Origin: Nymphaea colorata
Taxonomy: Eukaryota > Streptophyta > Magnoliopsida > Nymphaeales > Nymphaeaceae
Reading direction: 5' to 3'
Length of the DNA: 64,000 nt
Assembly (NCBI RefSeq): GCF_008831285.2
Contig: NW_022204507.1
Span: 5,786,174-5,850,173 of the forward strand
Both the position numbers and the translations under genes were made by a program. Every line of letters starts with the position of its first letter. The first letter of the stretch is position 1. Shown here piece after piece: positions 24,835 to 36,329 of the stretch. The notes beneath the pieces are model-generated. The model ran no database searches, had not been told where the DNA came from, and saw nothing but the letters and a program-made list of their open reading frames with translations.

Positions 24835-27800
24835 TGTCACGACCCAAATTTTGACACCAAAAATTTTCTTTCATTTTTATAATAGCGGAAGCAATATTGA
24901 GTCATGACCAGAACATAAAGAAATCAGACATTGTTTTATTTCAATAATAAAATACTTGGACCCAACAAAAAAATGAACACATGTCCTCAAAACCGACGCA
25001 GTGTCCAGAATGCCAATGCCCGTCCATCACAAGACTGAGGTCGTCGCTCCAAAGACAAAATCTATCAAGGACTACCTGTAGAGATAGAAAGAAGGATCAG
25101 AATTCCTCTGAGTATGAAAAAATCCAGTCATGAATGGAACATGGCCCAAAATAATATTTTGTTTCGTAAAACGATTCCAAAAAGTCCTTATGAACTACAA
25201 CCATAAGTTTTCCAAAACTTAACACATATCAGAGTTACATCACATCATCAAAGACAGAACGAGGTGTGCACGACCTCCAAAATTTCGTAGGCTTCCAACC
25301 GTGGTTCTATGACAATGTCATGGTCATTGTGTCGAGCAACAGAAATCCCCGTGGGCACTCACGGGCAGAACAGAACATCTCTTCAGCAGGCGATCTAACG
25401 GATCGAGGGTACCTGAAGTAAAGCCTCCTGAGATATCCCAGATCGCCACTGCAGCAGCATGGTCTCTCTAGGAACCCGGGTGGAGAGACCAGGAGTCTCG
25501 CTCCCAAACAGAAACAGAACAGAATCCCGAGCCCTTGTGCCGCCCAATACCCTGTGGGCCCTCCAGTACAGCCAGAGGTGTGTGACCACTACCTCCCGGG
25601 ACGAAACCAAACACTGGGCAAAACAGAAAGCTCGCACTCGCATAAACCATCGTACAAAGTCCACGTTTCGCCTTCGAATTTCAAAAGTGAGGGTTTGCCA
25701 ATGTTAGACATCGTCTAGTACCTCTCACAGAAACCGCCCTTAGGCTCGGTTTCCCAAACAGAATAATTCAGCTGTTTTAAATCTTAATTTAATAGCAATA
25801 GAGCAAAACTCATCACATCGAGAAACCTCGATTAGCAATATTATAATCCTTATTTGAAACAATAAAATTTATATTTACATTCTCAAAACGTGACTTTCCT
25901 CCTCTAATGGTTCCAAAGTTAATTTCAGAACCATATTTCTGAAATTTTAAACACCACAAAGAGCATCAAAAAGTAATAAAACATCTCATTTCGTTTTTCA
26001 TTTGTAACAACCCTCTTTTGGCAAATTTCAAGAATCCGGAGGGTGCTATTTCGCTATTTCATGTAAGATCTTAGACTCATATTGAAAATAATTTTCACGA
26101 GCCTCTTTTTGCAAAAGATTTTCACCAAAGTGTGGCGGCATGGAAGTTTCAAAATTAAAACAGTCTTTCCACCAATTTTGCAAAAGAGGTGGACCCGTTT
26201 TGTAATTTATGAGTTTTGATATAAAAACGAAATGCACTCGTTTTTCTTCATTTCACCGCTTCGTTTTCTCTCTCTTCGTAAGGGAGCTCCTCTTCTTTTT
26301 CTCGTTCGACGGTGGAGCCTCCACCGGCCTTCAGCCACCCAAAACCAGGAAGAGGGATCTCCTTCTCCCGAGAGATCCCCTGTTCGAATTCTTTCGGCGC
26401 AGCCCCAACCGATCGTCCGACGCTCCCAACCGCCGTCGTCTCCTCTGCTGCTCCCATTCTCTTTTTTTTTCTCATTTTACGCCCAATTTTTTTTTCTCTC
26501 CACACGAGAGCTCCGTCCTCCTCTCGTTCGACCGGCGATGACTTCCACCACTCTTCCACACCCAAAACCAGAAAGCTCTCCGTCTCACGCGGGAACTCCT
26601 TTTTCTTCTTCCCGTTCGTCCGACGGTGAGGCTTCCACCATTCTCCAAAGGCAGACGAAACCAGAGAGGGACTCTTCCTCTCTAGCCTTCCTCTGTGTGC
26701 AGGAAGGTGAGCTGAAGAACCCCGATTGTGCCCTCGATTTATGGGCAACAGAGAGAAGGAAAAGCCATCGGGCCCTCCCCTGCCCGGTTGCTATGGAAGT
26801 TGCTGCCGTTCGATTCAGAGGGCAAAAAGGGCGACGAAAATCCACGATTTGTCCCCAGCTGCTGTCAATGCAGAAAAACTGAAGATAGGTTCTGCCGCAG
26901 ACAGTAGTGGAACAATCGAGGCGACTGCACTTCATTTTTCTCTTTCTCGACGTCCTTTGGTAATAGGGAGACCAAAGAAAAAGGAAACGGTGGACAGCTC
27001 GGGAGAAAGAACGCTCCCATAGGTCACCCGAGTCTCCGTTCCGTTGTTGCATGAATCTCAAAGGGAAAAGAAAAATAAATAAATAAAGAAACGGCAGCTT
27101 GAGGCGAACAGTGACAACAAGGAAAATAGTCTGGCAGGCATATGCAAAATTTCGAACTCTGCTATCGATGCTCATGGCAGAAACAAAGGAGTTGAGGGAT
27201 TCGTTCTTCACAGGAAGGGATGGTAGAACAGAGGTTCCCATCTACCCCTAGAGATTTGGAAACATGCTGAATCCCACGGTATTCAACATTCCCCCTTTAT
27301 AGTTTCACGTCAAGGTCACTAAAATTTACCCGTTCATGTATATGTTTTTCTTTTTCAAAACTCAGCTAGGATTCACATGCCTTACATTCAAATCTGTACC
27401 TAGCCTACTTTAACAGGGATATCTTGAACTAAGAACACATTATAACATTTCAGTGTCTCAAGCATGGATTCGTCTGTAGGTATATACATACATAGATTCT
27501 CATGGATATATATCTATAAGCAATCAAAATACATAGGCATCATGATACATTCATCACTGAAAATCCCCATACTACAACTCATGCATAGATTCATATTCAT
27601 GCACCAAGATACATAGATCTACATATTCGATAAGAAATCAAAAATACGGCTTCATGCTTTATTCATAGTTGAATATTCCCATACCTTTTTTTTTATTCCG
27701 AAATGACTTCTCCTTTTGCTTCTCGTCCCTTTCTAGCAGCCAACCACTTCAATCTTCAACTAGAAAGAGGGCAAAGATGAGGACGTCCCTCTCTCTCTCT

Positions 27801-28071
27801 CTCTCTTCCTTTCTTTCTTTCTCTTGTCGTTGGAGTCTCCCGTTGAGGGCTGCAGCAATAAGAGATGACTAATTTTCAATCTCTCACAAGGAAATCAATC
27901 ACCCGTCAGTTGTTTCTTTCCCCTTCTTTTCTTTCCAAAACTGCTTCCTCTATGATTTAATTGTCAGTTTTCATTTTACGTAACCTTCAATAAAATCTGC
28001 CGTTTATAATTCTTCCCCCTATTAATGTTTTCCATAAATAAAGAAAAAGGAAAGAGATCATGGGCGTTACA
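24835..28071 (-). repeat. Right LTR (5' LTR of the chromovirus)
   Basis: It starts TGTCACGACCC and ends GGGCGTTACA on the plus strand, 3,237 bp. It carries the same antisense 216-codon open frame (26,232-26,882) as the left LTR, with the same translation. As the upstream LTR it should hold the element's promoter, reading leftward. Confidence 0.95.
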
Positions 28072-28076
28072 CTTGC
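28072..28076. repeat. Target-site duplication, right copy (CTTGC)
   Basis: Matches 16,854-16,858; unit 6 of the array continues without other change from here. Confidence 0.9.
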
Positions 28077-28648
28077 TCTCTGGCTTCCTGCTAATTTCGT
28101 TTCGTCCTCGCACGTTCTCTCTCTCTCTCTCTCTGAATTTCAACTTTACCGGGCAGAACAGCCGATCGACTCTCTCTCTCTCACAATTACAAAAGCTCGT
28201 TCATAAAACAACTTACAATATTGATTTAACGAGAGCAGATCCTTACTTTAAAAATGGTAAAACAATTGAAGGAAGACTTTAAAATGTGATGCCCCAAACT
28301 ACCTTCAAATACATTGAAGTGGATAAATATTGTGGTTGTTTATTTACATGTTTAAATATAAGGATCCAAAATTTGATGGAAAGCTTCTATAAATTGCTAT
28401 TATACACCACTTATATATACATATATATTCTTTAAATATTATTTTATTTGCTAATATTGTTTTTTTGGTTTTGAATTTTTTGTAAAATGTCTATCTGATA
28501 GTATTTTTTTTTTTGCCTATTCGTAAAAAATTCAGCTTTTGACAAAATTACATGCTAATTTCAGACCGATGCAACAAACAGAGACATGGAGAAGCAAGAA
28601 GGTTACAGCCTCAAGGAAATTGCAAATAGGCTAGTTAACAAGTCTCAC

Positions 28649-28736
28649 CATCATCGGACGCCTCCTTTCGGCTACTAATCCTCGCGTCAACTCATCCTTG
28701 ATCAAGGTCTGCCACCACCTCCTTCACGAAGGTCAT
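28649..28736 (-). other. Exon-1-like segment, array unit 7 (stop)
   Basis: 88 nt with GT donor, but an in-frame TGA follows DQG in the middle of the exon. Confidence 0.45.
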
Positions 28737-29693
28737 TTATTTCCTTTCTTTTCTTCCTTGCAGATATCTCCCTCTCCCTCTCTTTCACTGACACGACGAC
28801 GACGGTCTCAGCAGCGAAAAGATAATGAAAGGATGAGGTATTCCTTGCAGATGTCTTCGTCTTAATTTCCTATTTCCTTCTTCGTCATTGCTCTCTCAAT
28901 TCATGTTAATTTCTCCTTTCTGGCTCTCCCACTTGCTGCTGATTTCATTCTTCGTCTTCGCACGCTCCCTCTGTCTCTCTAACCACGACACAACGGCAAC
29001 GAGGACTGACGGGAAAGAATGAGAGGACAAGGGCGGGGAAGGTGCCGCAGTGGTTCCTTTAAATTTCAGGTTTCAATCTCCATCCTTGCTCTCTCACTTT
29101 CATGTTAGTTTCTCCCACCTTGCTCTCTGGCTTCCTGCTAATTTCGTTTCGTCCTCGCATGCTCTCTCTCTCTCTCTCTCTGAATTTCATCTTTACCGGG
29201 CAGAACTGCCGATCGACTCTCTCTCTCTCACAATTACAAAAGCTCGTTCATAAAACAACTTACAATATTGATTTAACGAGAGCAGATCCTTACTTTAAAA
29301 ATGGTAAAACAATTGAAGGAAGACTTTAAAATGTGATGCCCCAAACTACCTTCAAATACATTGAAGTGGTTAAATATTGTGGTTGTTTATTTACATGTTT
29401 AAATATAAGGATCGAAAATTTGATGGAAAGCTTCTATAAATTGCTATTATACACCACTTATATATACATATATATTCTTTAAATATTATTTTATTTGCTA
29501 ATATTGTTTTTTTGGTTTTGAATTTTTTGTAAAATGTGTATATGATAGTATTTTTTTTTTTCTATTCGTAATAAATTCAGCTTTTGACAAAATCACATGC
29601 TAATTTCAGACCGATGCAACAAACAGAGACATGGAAACGCAAGAAGGTTACAGCCTCAACGAAATTGCAAATGGGCTAGTTAACAAGTCTCAC

Positions 29694-29781
29694 CATCATC
29701 GGATGCCTCCTCTCGGCTACTAATCCTCCCCTCAACTATTCCTTGATCAAGGTCTGCCCCCACCTCCTTCATGAAGGTCAT
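29694..29781 (-). other. Exon-1-like segment, array unit 8
   Basis: 88 nt, open, GT donor; a Val codon of other copies reads Gly. Confidence 0.45.
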
Positions 29782-30593
29782 TTCTGTCCTTTCTTTTCTT
29801 CCTTGCAGATATCTCCCTCTCCCTCTCTTTGACCGACACGACGACGACGGTCTCAGCAGTGAAAAGATAATGAAAGGACGAGGTCTTCCTTGCAGATGTC
29901 TTCGTCTTAATTTCGTTTTTCCTTCTTTGTCATTGCTCTCTCAATTCACGTTAATTTCTCCTTTCTGGCTCTCCCACTTCCTGCCGATTTCATTCTTCGT
30001 CTTCGGCACGCTCTCTCTCTCTCTCTCTAACCACGACACAACGGCAACGTGGTCTGTTGGGAAAGAATGAGAGGACAAGGGCCGGGCTTCCTGAAAATTT
30101 GGGTTTCAATCTCCATCCTTGCTCTCTCACATTCACGTTAGTTTCTCCCTCCTTGCTCTCTGGCTTCCTGCTAATTTCGTTTCGTCTTCGCACGCTCTCT
30201 CTCTATCCCTCTCTGAATTTCATCTTTACCAGGCTGAACAGCCGATCGACTCTCTGTCTCTCACAATTACAAAAGCTTTTTCATAAAACAAATTACAATA
30301 TTGATTTAACGAGAGTAGATCCTTACTTTAAAAATGGTAAAACAATTGAAGGTAGACTTTAAAATGTGATGACCCAAACTACCTCAAATACATTGAAGTG
30401 GATAAATATTGTTGTTGTATATTTACATGTTTAAATATAAGGATCGAAAATTTGATGGAAAGCTTCTATAAATTGCTATTATACACCACTTATATATACA
30501 TATATATTCTTTAAATATTATTTTATTTGCTAATATTGTTTTTTTGTTTTTTGAATTTTTTGTAAAATGTGTATATGATAGTATTGTTTTTTT

Positions 30594-30947
30594 GCCTATT
30601 CGTAATAAATTCAGCTGAATTTCGTGCCCTGGGAAATTCACTTGAAAGCCTATTTTTTATAATACTGTCGTTCGCATATAAATGTTTTTGATATATAACA
30701 TTAACAAAAGTGATCTAATTTTGTTTGTGTTAAAATTTTGGGAATGATACAGTAGCGCTATTGTTTTTTTGCCTATTCGTAATAAATTCAGCTGAATTTC
30801 ATGCCCTGGGAAATTCACTTGAAAGCCTATTGTTTATAATACTGCCGTTCGCATATAAATGTTTTTGATATATAACATTAACAAAAGTGATCTAATTTTG
30901 TTTGTGTTAAAATTTTGGGAATGATACAGTAGCGCTCGTAGATCCTG
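30594..30947. repeat. 177-bp tandem duplication at the distal array edge
   Basis: A block beginning GCCTATTCGTAATAAATTCAG occurs at 30,594 and again at 30,771, followed both times by the same ~155 bp including CCCTGGGAAATTCACTTG and GGAATGATACAGTAGCGCT. The first ~20 bases are the end of the array unit, so the duplication overlaps the array boundary. Confidence 0.9.
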
Positions 30948-32214
30948 AAACGACTCCCAAGGGCAAGGTGGACCTCTATTCGACCATTCACACACTTTTT
31001 TATTTTTGTAAGAAGCAGCTCTATAATCTTCATTTCATTTTTACCATATAAAATGTCTATTTTCTCCAAACGAAAGCATTTTAGTCATTTCATGCTCAAA
31101 AATACACTCAAGGGAAAAGAAGGGGGTACGGGTTAATTTTATAAAAAATATACATTTTACACTTTTATAAAAAAATATACATTTTAAACAGAATTATTTT
31201 GGTCATGCACACCCTTGTGTGTGAGATGAAAAAAGCTAGGTGCCCCCAAGTTTTAACCAAATTGCCGTAACTTTCAACCAAACTTCGGATATTTTGACAC
31301 AACTGCTCCGATCAGGCAGACTAGCATTATCAATTTGATGGACGAATATCTATATCATAATTTGCCATTGTGAAAAATAATTAGGTTGATTTCACCAATT
31401 TGTCACGATCTTTTTGGATGTTCATATATTTAGGTTTGAATTATTAAATGGAAGAGACCTCAATAGCCATTCAAATGGAACCCTAATTGTTCATTGGGTA
31501 TTCTCATGTTAATAGTCGACTTTCAAAAAGCGTGGACATTGGATATTAGATATTTATTGGAAACTAAATTCGAACTTAATACAAATTCAGATACCCATCC
31601 AATCGGTTGTGTTTTTTAAATACAGATCCAATTTCATCTTTTAATCTAATATTAATTTTTTTTTCCATATCTCTCTCTCGTTTTTTTTTTGTAGTTTATT
31701 CAATCGGACAATGGATCCAAATTGGATTTTATGGCATCCTCATCTGAGGGAGACTTAGAATTTTGTTCCAGTGAATGCCTGAATGGGGTTCTTCATGAAA
31801 TTTAATTTTACTCCGTTTTTCTGATATCTATACAAACCAATTTTTTCAAAAGAAATTTCCTTTCTTTTTAACCTTTTTGAATTAAGCAAGCATGTGTTTG
31901 GCAGCCCCTATCATGAACTTGAGCATCCAAACTCTTTTCACTAGAGTATCCATTCAATGTTTCACTTGATTCAATGCTCTCTCTCTCTCTCTCTCTCTCT
32001 ATGTGAGACGGAAGAATAAGATTCGGAAAACATAGAGAGAGATCGAGAGCAGCAGAGCCAAACCACCACAGATGTGTGGGAAGATGATATCGATGTTCAT
32101 ATATAAAGATCATTCTGAAACTGCCCTCAATGAATAGATTTACCCAAGAGGCATGTTCAATTTTAGCTTATATGTGCTGGAACTGAAATATTTCTTGTCG
32201 TTGAGGAAATTGGG

Positions 32215-32515
32215 ACGTAAATTCAGACAAATTTCTTAACCTTTTCCTGGAAACTGAAGTTGCCATTTCATGCATGCTTGCAGCTGAAATTGAAAGACGA
32301 TGACGTTTTGGAAAATTATACGTTTAATACACGGGTTTGACAAACTTGCAGAAATGCTGATCGTGAATTGCATTGACATTTCCATGACATTGCACGGCCA
32401 TTTCCCTGCTAATCTACAATGCGTACGTGTTCTGAAATGGTGATCAAATTAATGCCAATGTTTGTGTGTTCAGACGTTGCGTTTGGAAGATGACGAACTA
32501 GTAGAAAGCTAGCAG
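32215..32515. repeat. Diverged duplicated block, copy 1
   Basis: It shares with 34,540-34,850 the ordered blocks GCCATTTCATG.ATG, CATTGCACGGCCA (GCATGGCCA in copy 2), CTAATCTACAA, GAGATGG-like/GATCAAAT and GCGTTTGGAAGATGACG. A shorter third match is near 34,420-34,470 (TTGCACGGCCACCTTCTG). The function is unknown. Confidence 0.55.
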
Positions 32516-34539
32516 GCAGGCTTCGGACACTAACCAGCTAGTCGTTTGTTCAAGCTTAATTACCACGGAGTAGAAATTAAGACAGGATCTTGAAAGTTTA
32601 GATGAACCCATACAGTACTGTTATAGATGGCCCGGTAACTAATAACGTAATTATGAAAAGCCAGAGATCAATCATGTGGTGCCTTCTCGCAGCATACTGC
32701 CAACATCCCTAATGATAATGTCTAAACTACAATTATTTTACATAAAGTAACAATTAATTATTGAATGACAGCCAATTCAACCTTTGCAACAGTAGGGGTG
32801 CCTGCAAAGCTGTTGGAGAAGAAACAGAATAAAAAACAGTAATGTTGTTAAGTATACTTTTAAGGGCGGGAAAAATTTAAAAGGAGAAATTTGGAACATA
32901 TTTGTTTTTCTTGTTTTTAGATGAAAAAAATTGATAAAATTTATACTTTCATGGGCAGAAAAATTTTCACTCTTTTACCAAAATACGAAGTGAGCATTTA
33001 CTCGGGTGTAGGTAGTTCAATCGCTCTGCATGAGACTACACAAATAAGAACAGAACGTTTATTCATGTACCCTGCGGAAAAAATGAGATAATAAAGTCTA
33101 CCAACGAAGGAACTTTTAAAATAATACATGACCGAACAAAGTGCAACAGAGAGAATGCAAAACGAGAGTGAAGAAGAATTTCTGCCGAATCTGCTGATTG
33201 CTCCCACTTGTTTGATACAAAAACTTGAGAATCCCTGCATATTTGTGGAGCCACGGGGCCCTTTTGACAAAAGACCTACACCTGAACTCCATGGCTTTGC
33301 ATCTGCTATCCCGATCATGATTTTTCTACCCGAAGAGGTAATAAAGGAAAGAAAGGGGTCTTCCCCTTTGAGGCCAGTTGTGGGTGAGTCCCCATTGAAG
33401 AAAACATAGCAGGGCTAAAACAAAGGAAAGAAACAGATGCAAAACCAAAGGCTTCCCCACTCATTTCATTTCATTACATACTTATAGTTACAAAAACAAT
33501 CACGATAACACAGCACCAATAAATTCTGTTATACAGAATTGTCAAGAGTGCACAGAATAACTAGAACCACTCCTCCTATTGATGGTGATGGGCAAAAAAT
33601 ATCTCAAGCGTGCACAATATCTCCGTGACAAAATATCCTTTAAGAGCTGATAAAGATTATTTTAACATGAGTTGTTGATACAGGTATGCTGGACCGATTC
33701 TGATTTTGAACGCACTCCCTTTAACACCCATCTGATGAGAGAAAGATGCAAGGTGTACCACCACTATTAACAATCTCCCTTAAAGTTGAAATGAGTAGAA
33801 ATCGTAGAGACCATTAGAAGCCGTTACTGTCTGGTCCTTGACATGAGAGAACCTGAAAATATTACTTAATTTGGTTATTTTTCTTGGGTTGTTACAGGCA
33901 AGAAAGATGGAATCGGTGGAGGCATTAACCAGCCGCGGGATCATCACATATCCAAGCACGAAGAATACTTTCAGAAAAGAAATTAAAATACAATGCATTT
34001 TACGACTCTCTCTAAGTAATAACGAGAAATTAACAAGAAAAACCCGGTTTTTTGAACGAGCTTTGGCAGATGGTGTCAGTTAAGATGTACCACATTTTTT
34101 CTAAGCACCAGTAAAAACCTCATCCTGTGCTCAAAAATGAATACCACTGGAACCTCTGGTGTCGAGGGAAAAATTTGAAGGAACGAACCTGAGAAAGAAG
34201 ACTTGGCCAGCCCGTGGACGTGGATTAATCCAAGCCACGTACCTCTTGCAACATTGTGAGAGACAGAAAGAGCGAGATTAAGTAGGGAAAGTGTGAATAA
34301 AGATCTCAGGGCAAACCTTCACTTGTTTGCGTGAATGGCACGGCAGGGAAGCGCATGGAAATGCTGATCATGGAAATTGAAAGATGGGACCGATCAGAGA
34401 AATTGGAGATTATGATCATATTGCACGGCCACCTTCTGTGAAATCAGCTCATGTGTTTTCGAAGCTAATTCGGCATTCTGTAAAGGAAACTACAGATTAA
34501 AATCGCTAAACTGCATTGGGTGGACATGGAAAGGATGGT

Positions 34540-34850
34540 TCAGAAAATTTCCTAGCATTTTCAGGAAGAATGTGGTTGTCATTTCATGAATGGGGGAGAA
34601 GTTGGAAGTCGACGGACTTTAGAAATCAGTTTACGGTTTGCGGCCTTAATGCGGGTTGTAAAAATTTGGAAACTTAGTATCTGCGTTTGCTACGCGGGTT
34701 GATGAACTTACATTGACATTAATTTCCTTGAAATTGCATGGCCAGTTTCCTGTTAAATCAGTTAATCTACAAGTGTTTTGAGATGGAGATCAAATCAAAA
34801 CCAGTATTTCTGTGTTCATGCGTTTGGAAGATGACGGACTTGAATGTTAA
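34540..34850. repeat. Diverged duplicated block, copy 2
   Basis: Same orientation as 32,215-32,515, with the same ordered blocks and moderate divergence; 2.3 kb apart. Confidence 0.55.
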
Positions 34851-35222
34851 CGTTGATCTCTCTATCGCTTTTAATTTTCATGTTCGAAAAATTAAAGTAT
34901 AGCTGACAAGATCAAAATTGTCTAATAGTTGTTGTGTCAAATACAGGCCATAATAAGCGGTTCTATAAATATTCAATATCTGATCCCAAAAATCTTAGAA
35001 TCTACAAAAGATAGATTCACATTATCACATTTGACTCACTATTGTGATGCAATTCTGGACCTGTATGTGTGCACATATATATGGGTGTGCTCGTTGTAGA
35101 TGCCGCACTTGAATCAGATCTTTAGTTGGGCTCAAGTTCCATAACAAGTTTTTTAATAATTTTCAACAGACATCAGCCTGGTTACTTACCGGTTCACTTG
35201 CATTAATTGGAAATTGCTCTTT

Positions 35223-35263
<41 letters not shown>

Positions 35264-35814
35264 CAATTTTTCTGCTTCTGTTAAGGTGGCTTTCCACTCA
35301 TTGATCCTGCTTATTGCTGACAAATTCTTATTGCGTCGATGCTTTCTGAAAGTCCTTTTGATTGATGTGGTGCAATGCTGGAAACCATCAGGAGGAACAT
35401 TATAAAAATATGGGAATTATACGCCTATTTTGATCACCTTGCCTGTTGTTGATCTCCACCATCATATCTATCTCCCTTGAACACCATCAGGAGTCAGCGT
35501 AGCTTTAGTTCTTGGATCGCTCAATGCATTTGAAGAGATCGCTGATCCTTTGGCCCTTTTTCACCCATGACTCAAGGATAAAGCAAGGTCTAGGGATAGT
35601 GAGATGGAGCAGATGGATGGGCATGAATCCTAGGTTGGATTTGGGTTGAACAGAGAAGTGGTTTGAAGCAGAGCAAGAAGAAGAAGAAGAGAAAAAGAGG
35701 GAGATGGGAAAGAAAGTGTACCAGGCCTCTTGAAGGAAATTAAAGTAAAAAATGGAATGGGAGATGAGGTGGGACGACGGTGATGGGAAAAGTGTTGGAA
35801 GGGGCCGGTTTACA

Positions 35815-36256
35815 CTTTGTTTGGATGGAGGAAAAGGGAAGGAAAGGGAGGGATAGAAAGGAAAGGGAAGGAAATACAATGAGAACATATGAGAATGGAA
35901 AGGAAAGGTAAGGAAAAGAAAGAAAAGAGGTGATTATAAAACTTGTTTGGATAGAAAGGAAAGGAAATGATAGAATTTATAATATTTTAAAATAATACCC
36001 CTAACATTCAAAATGTTTAAAAAATTGAGAGGGGCATAAATGGTAGAAAGAGGCAGAGGTTTTCTTTCTTTCCCAATTCGTCCAATTTTGGAGGGATTGG
36101 ATTTACATTATATTTTCATTTCCTTTCCCTCCCTTTGCAACCAAACAAACTTTTTAGTTTCCTTTCATTTCCCTCCTTTCTAATTAATCAACCAAACAAA
36201 TGATTGATTGTCGAATCCCTCCTTTTCCCTCCCTTTCCCTCAATCCAAACAGGACC
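35815..36256. mobile_element. MITE-like repeat with TTTGGAT inverted ends
   Basis: The left end reads TTTGTTTGGATGGAGGAAAAG and the right end is its approximate reverse complement (CCTCAATCCAAACAGG). The interior is rich in GGAAAGG and CCTTTCC runs. Its right part, plus ~75 bp beyond, recurs at 1-397. I could not define a target duplication. It could also be simple low-complexity symmetry. Confidence 0.45.
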
Positions 36257-36329
36257 TTAGGGTTTCACCTTGGAGGAATCTTCTGAACGGCAACATAGAG
36301 GAGGAAATGGATGAAACAAGAAAAATTGT

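Larger units (their letters stand above)
16859..28071 (-). mobile_element. Ty3/gypsy chromovirus (Tekay/Del-like), complete, minus orientation
   Basis: An 11.2-kb element with 3.2-kb LTRs, each TG...CA, flanked by the 5-bp duplication CTTGC. Between the LTRs on the minus strand lie the primer binding site, Gag, zinc knuckle, protease, RT, RNase H, integrase and a C-terminal chromodomain, then a polypurine tract. Integrase after RT and the chromodomain place it in the chromoviruses, and the long LTRs and general organisation suggest the Tekay/Del group. The coding region has several frame breaks although the LTRs are nearly the same, so it looks recent but not autonomous. It interrupts unit 6 of the tandem array. 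Confidence 0.95.
28072..30614 (-). repeat. Tandem array: rest of unit 6, units 7 and 8
   Basis: Unit 7 starts at 28,536 and unit 8 at 29,581; array homology ends about 30,614 where ATTCAG is followed by CTGAATTTCGTG instead of CTTTTGACA. Periods are about 1,032 (unit 6 with the insertion removed), 1,045 and 1,034 bp. This is the distal end relative to the candidate gene. Unit 8 lacks a short block around 30,085-30,095 of the leader. Confidence 0.9.
30948..35810. other. Intergenic, no firm gene
   Basis: Only short frames. A CT microsatellite lies at 31,979-32,001 and a TA run at 35,227-35,262. The plus frame at 33,128-33,409 (93 codons, MTEQSATERMQNESEEEF) has a balanced composition, but I recognise no family and no splice or promoter context. 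A diverged duplicated block is listed separately. 35,505-35,888 is purine-rich low-complexity sequence. Confidence 0.6.

Noticed and set aside
33128-33409. 93-codon plus frame with balanced composition
   Set aside because: No family recognised, an overlapping minus frame of similar length, no splice or promoter support; noted only in the intergenic entry.
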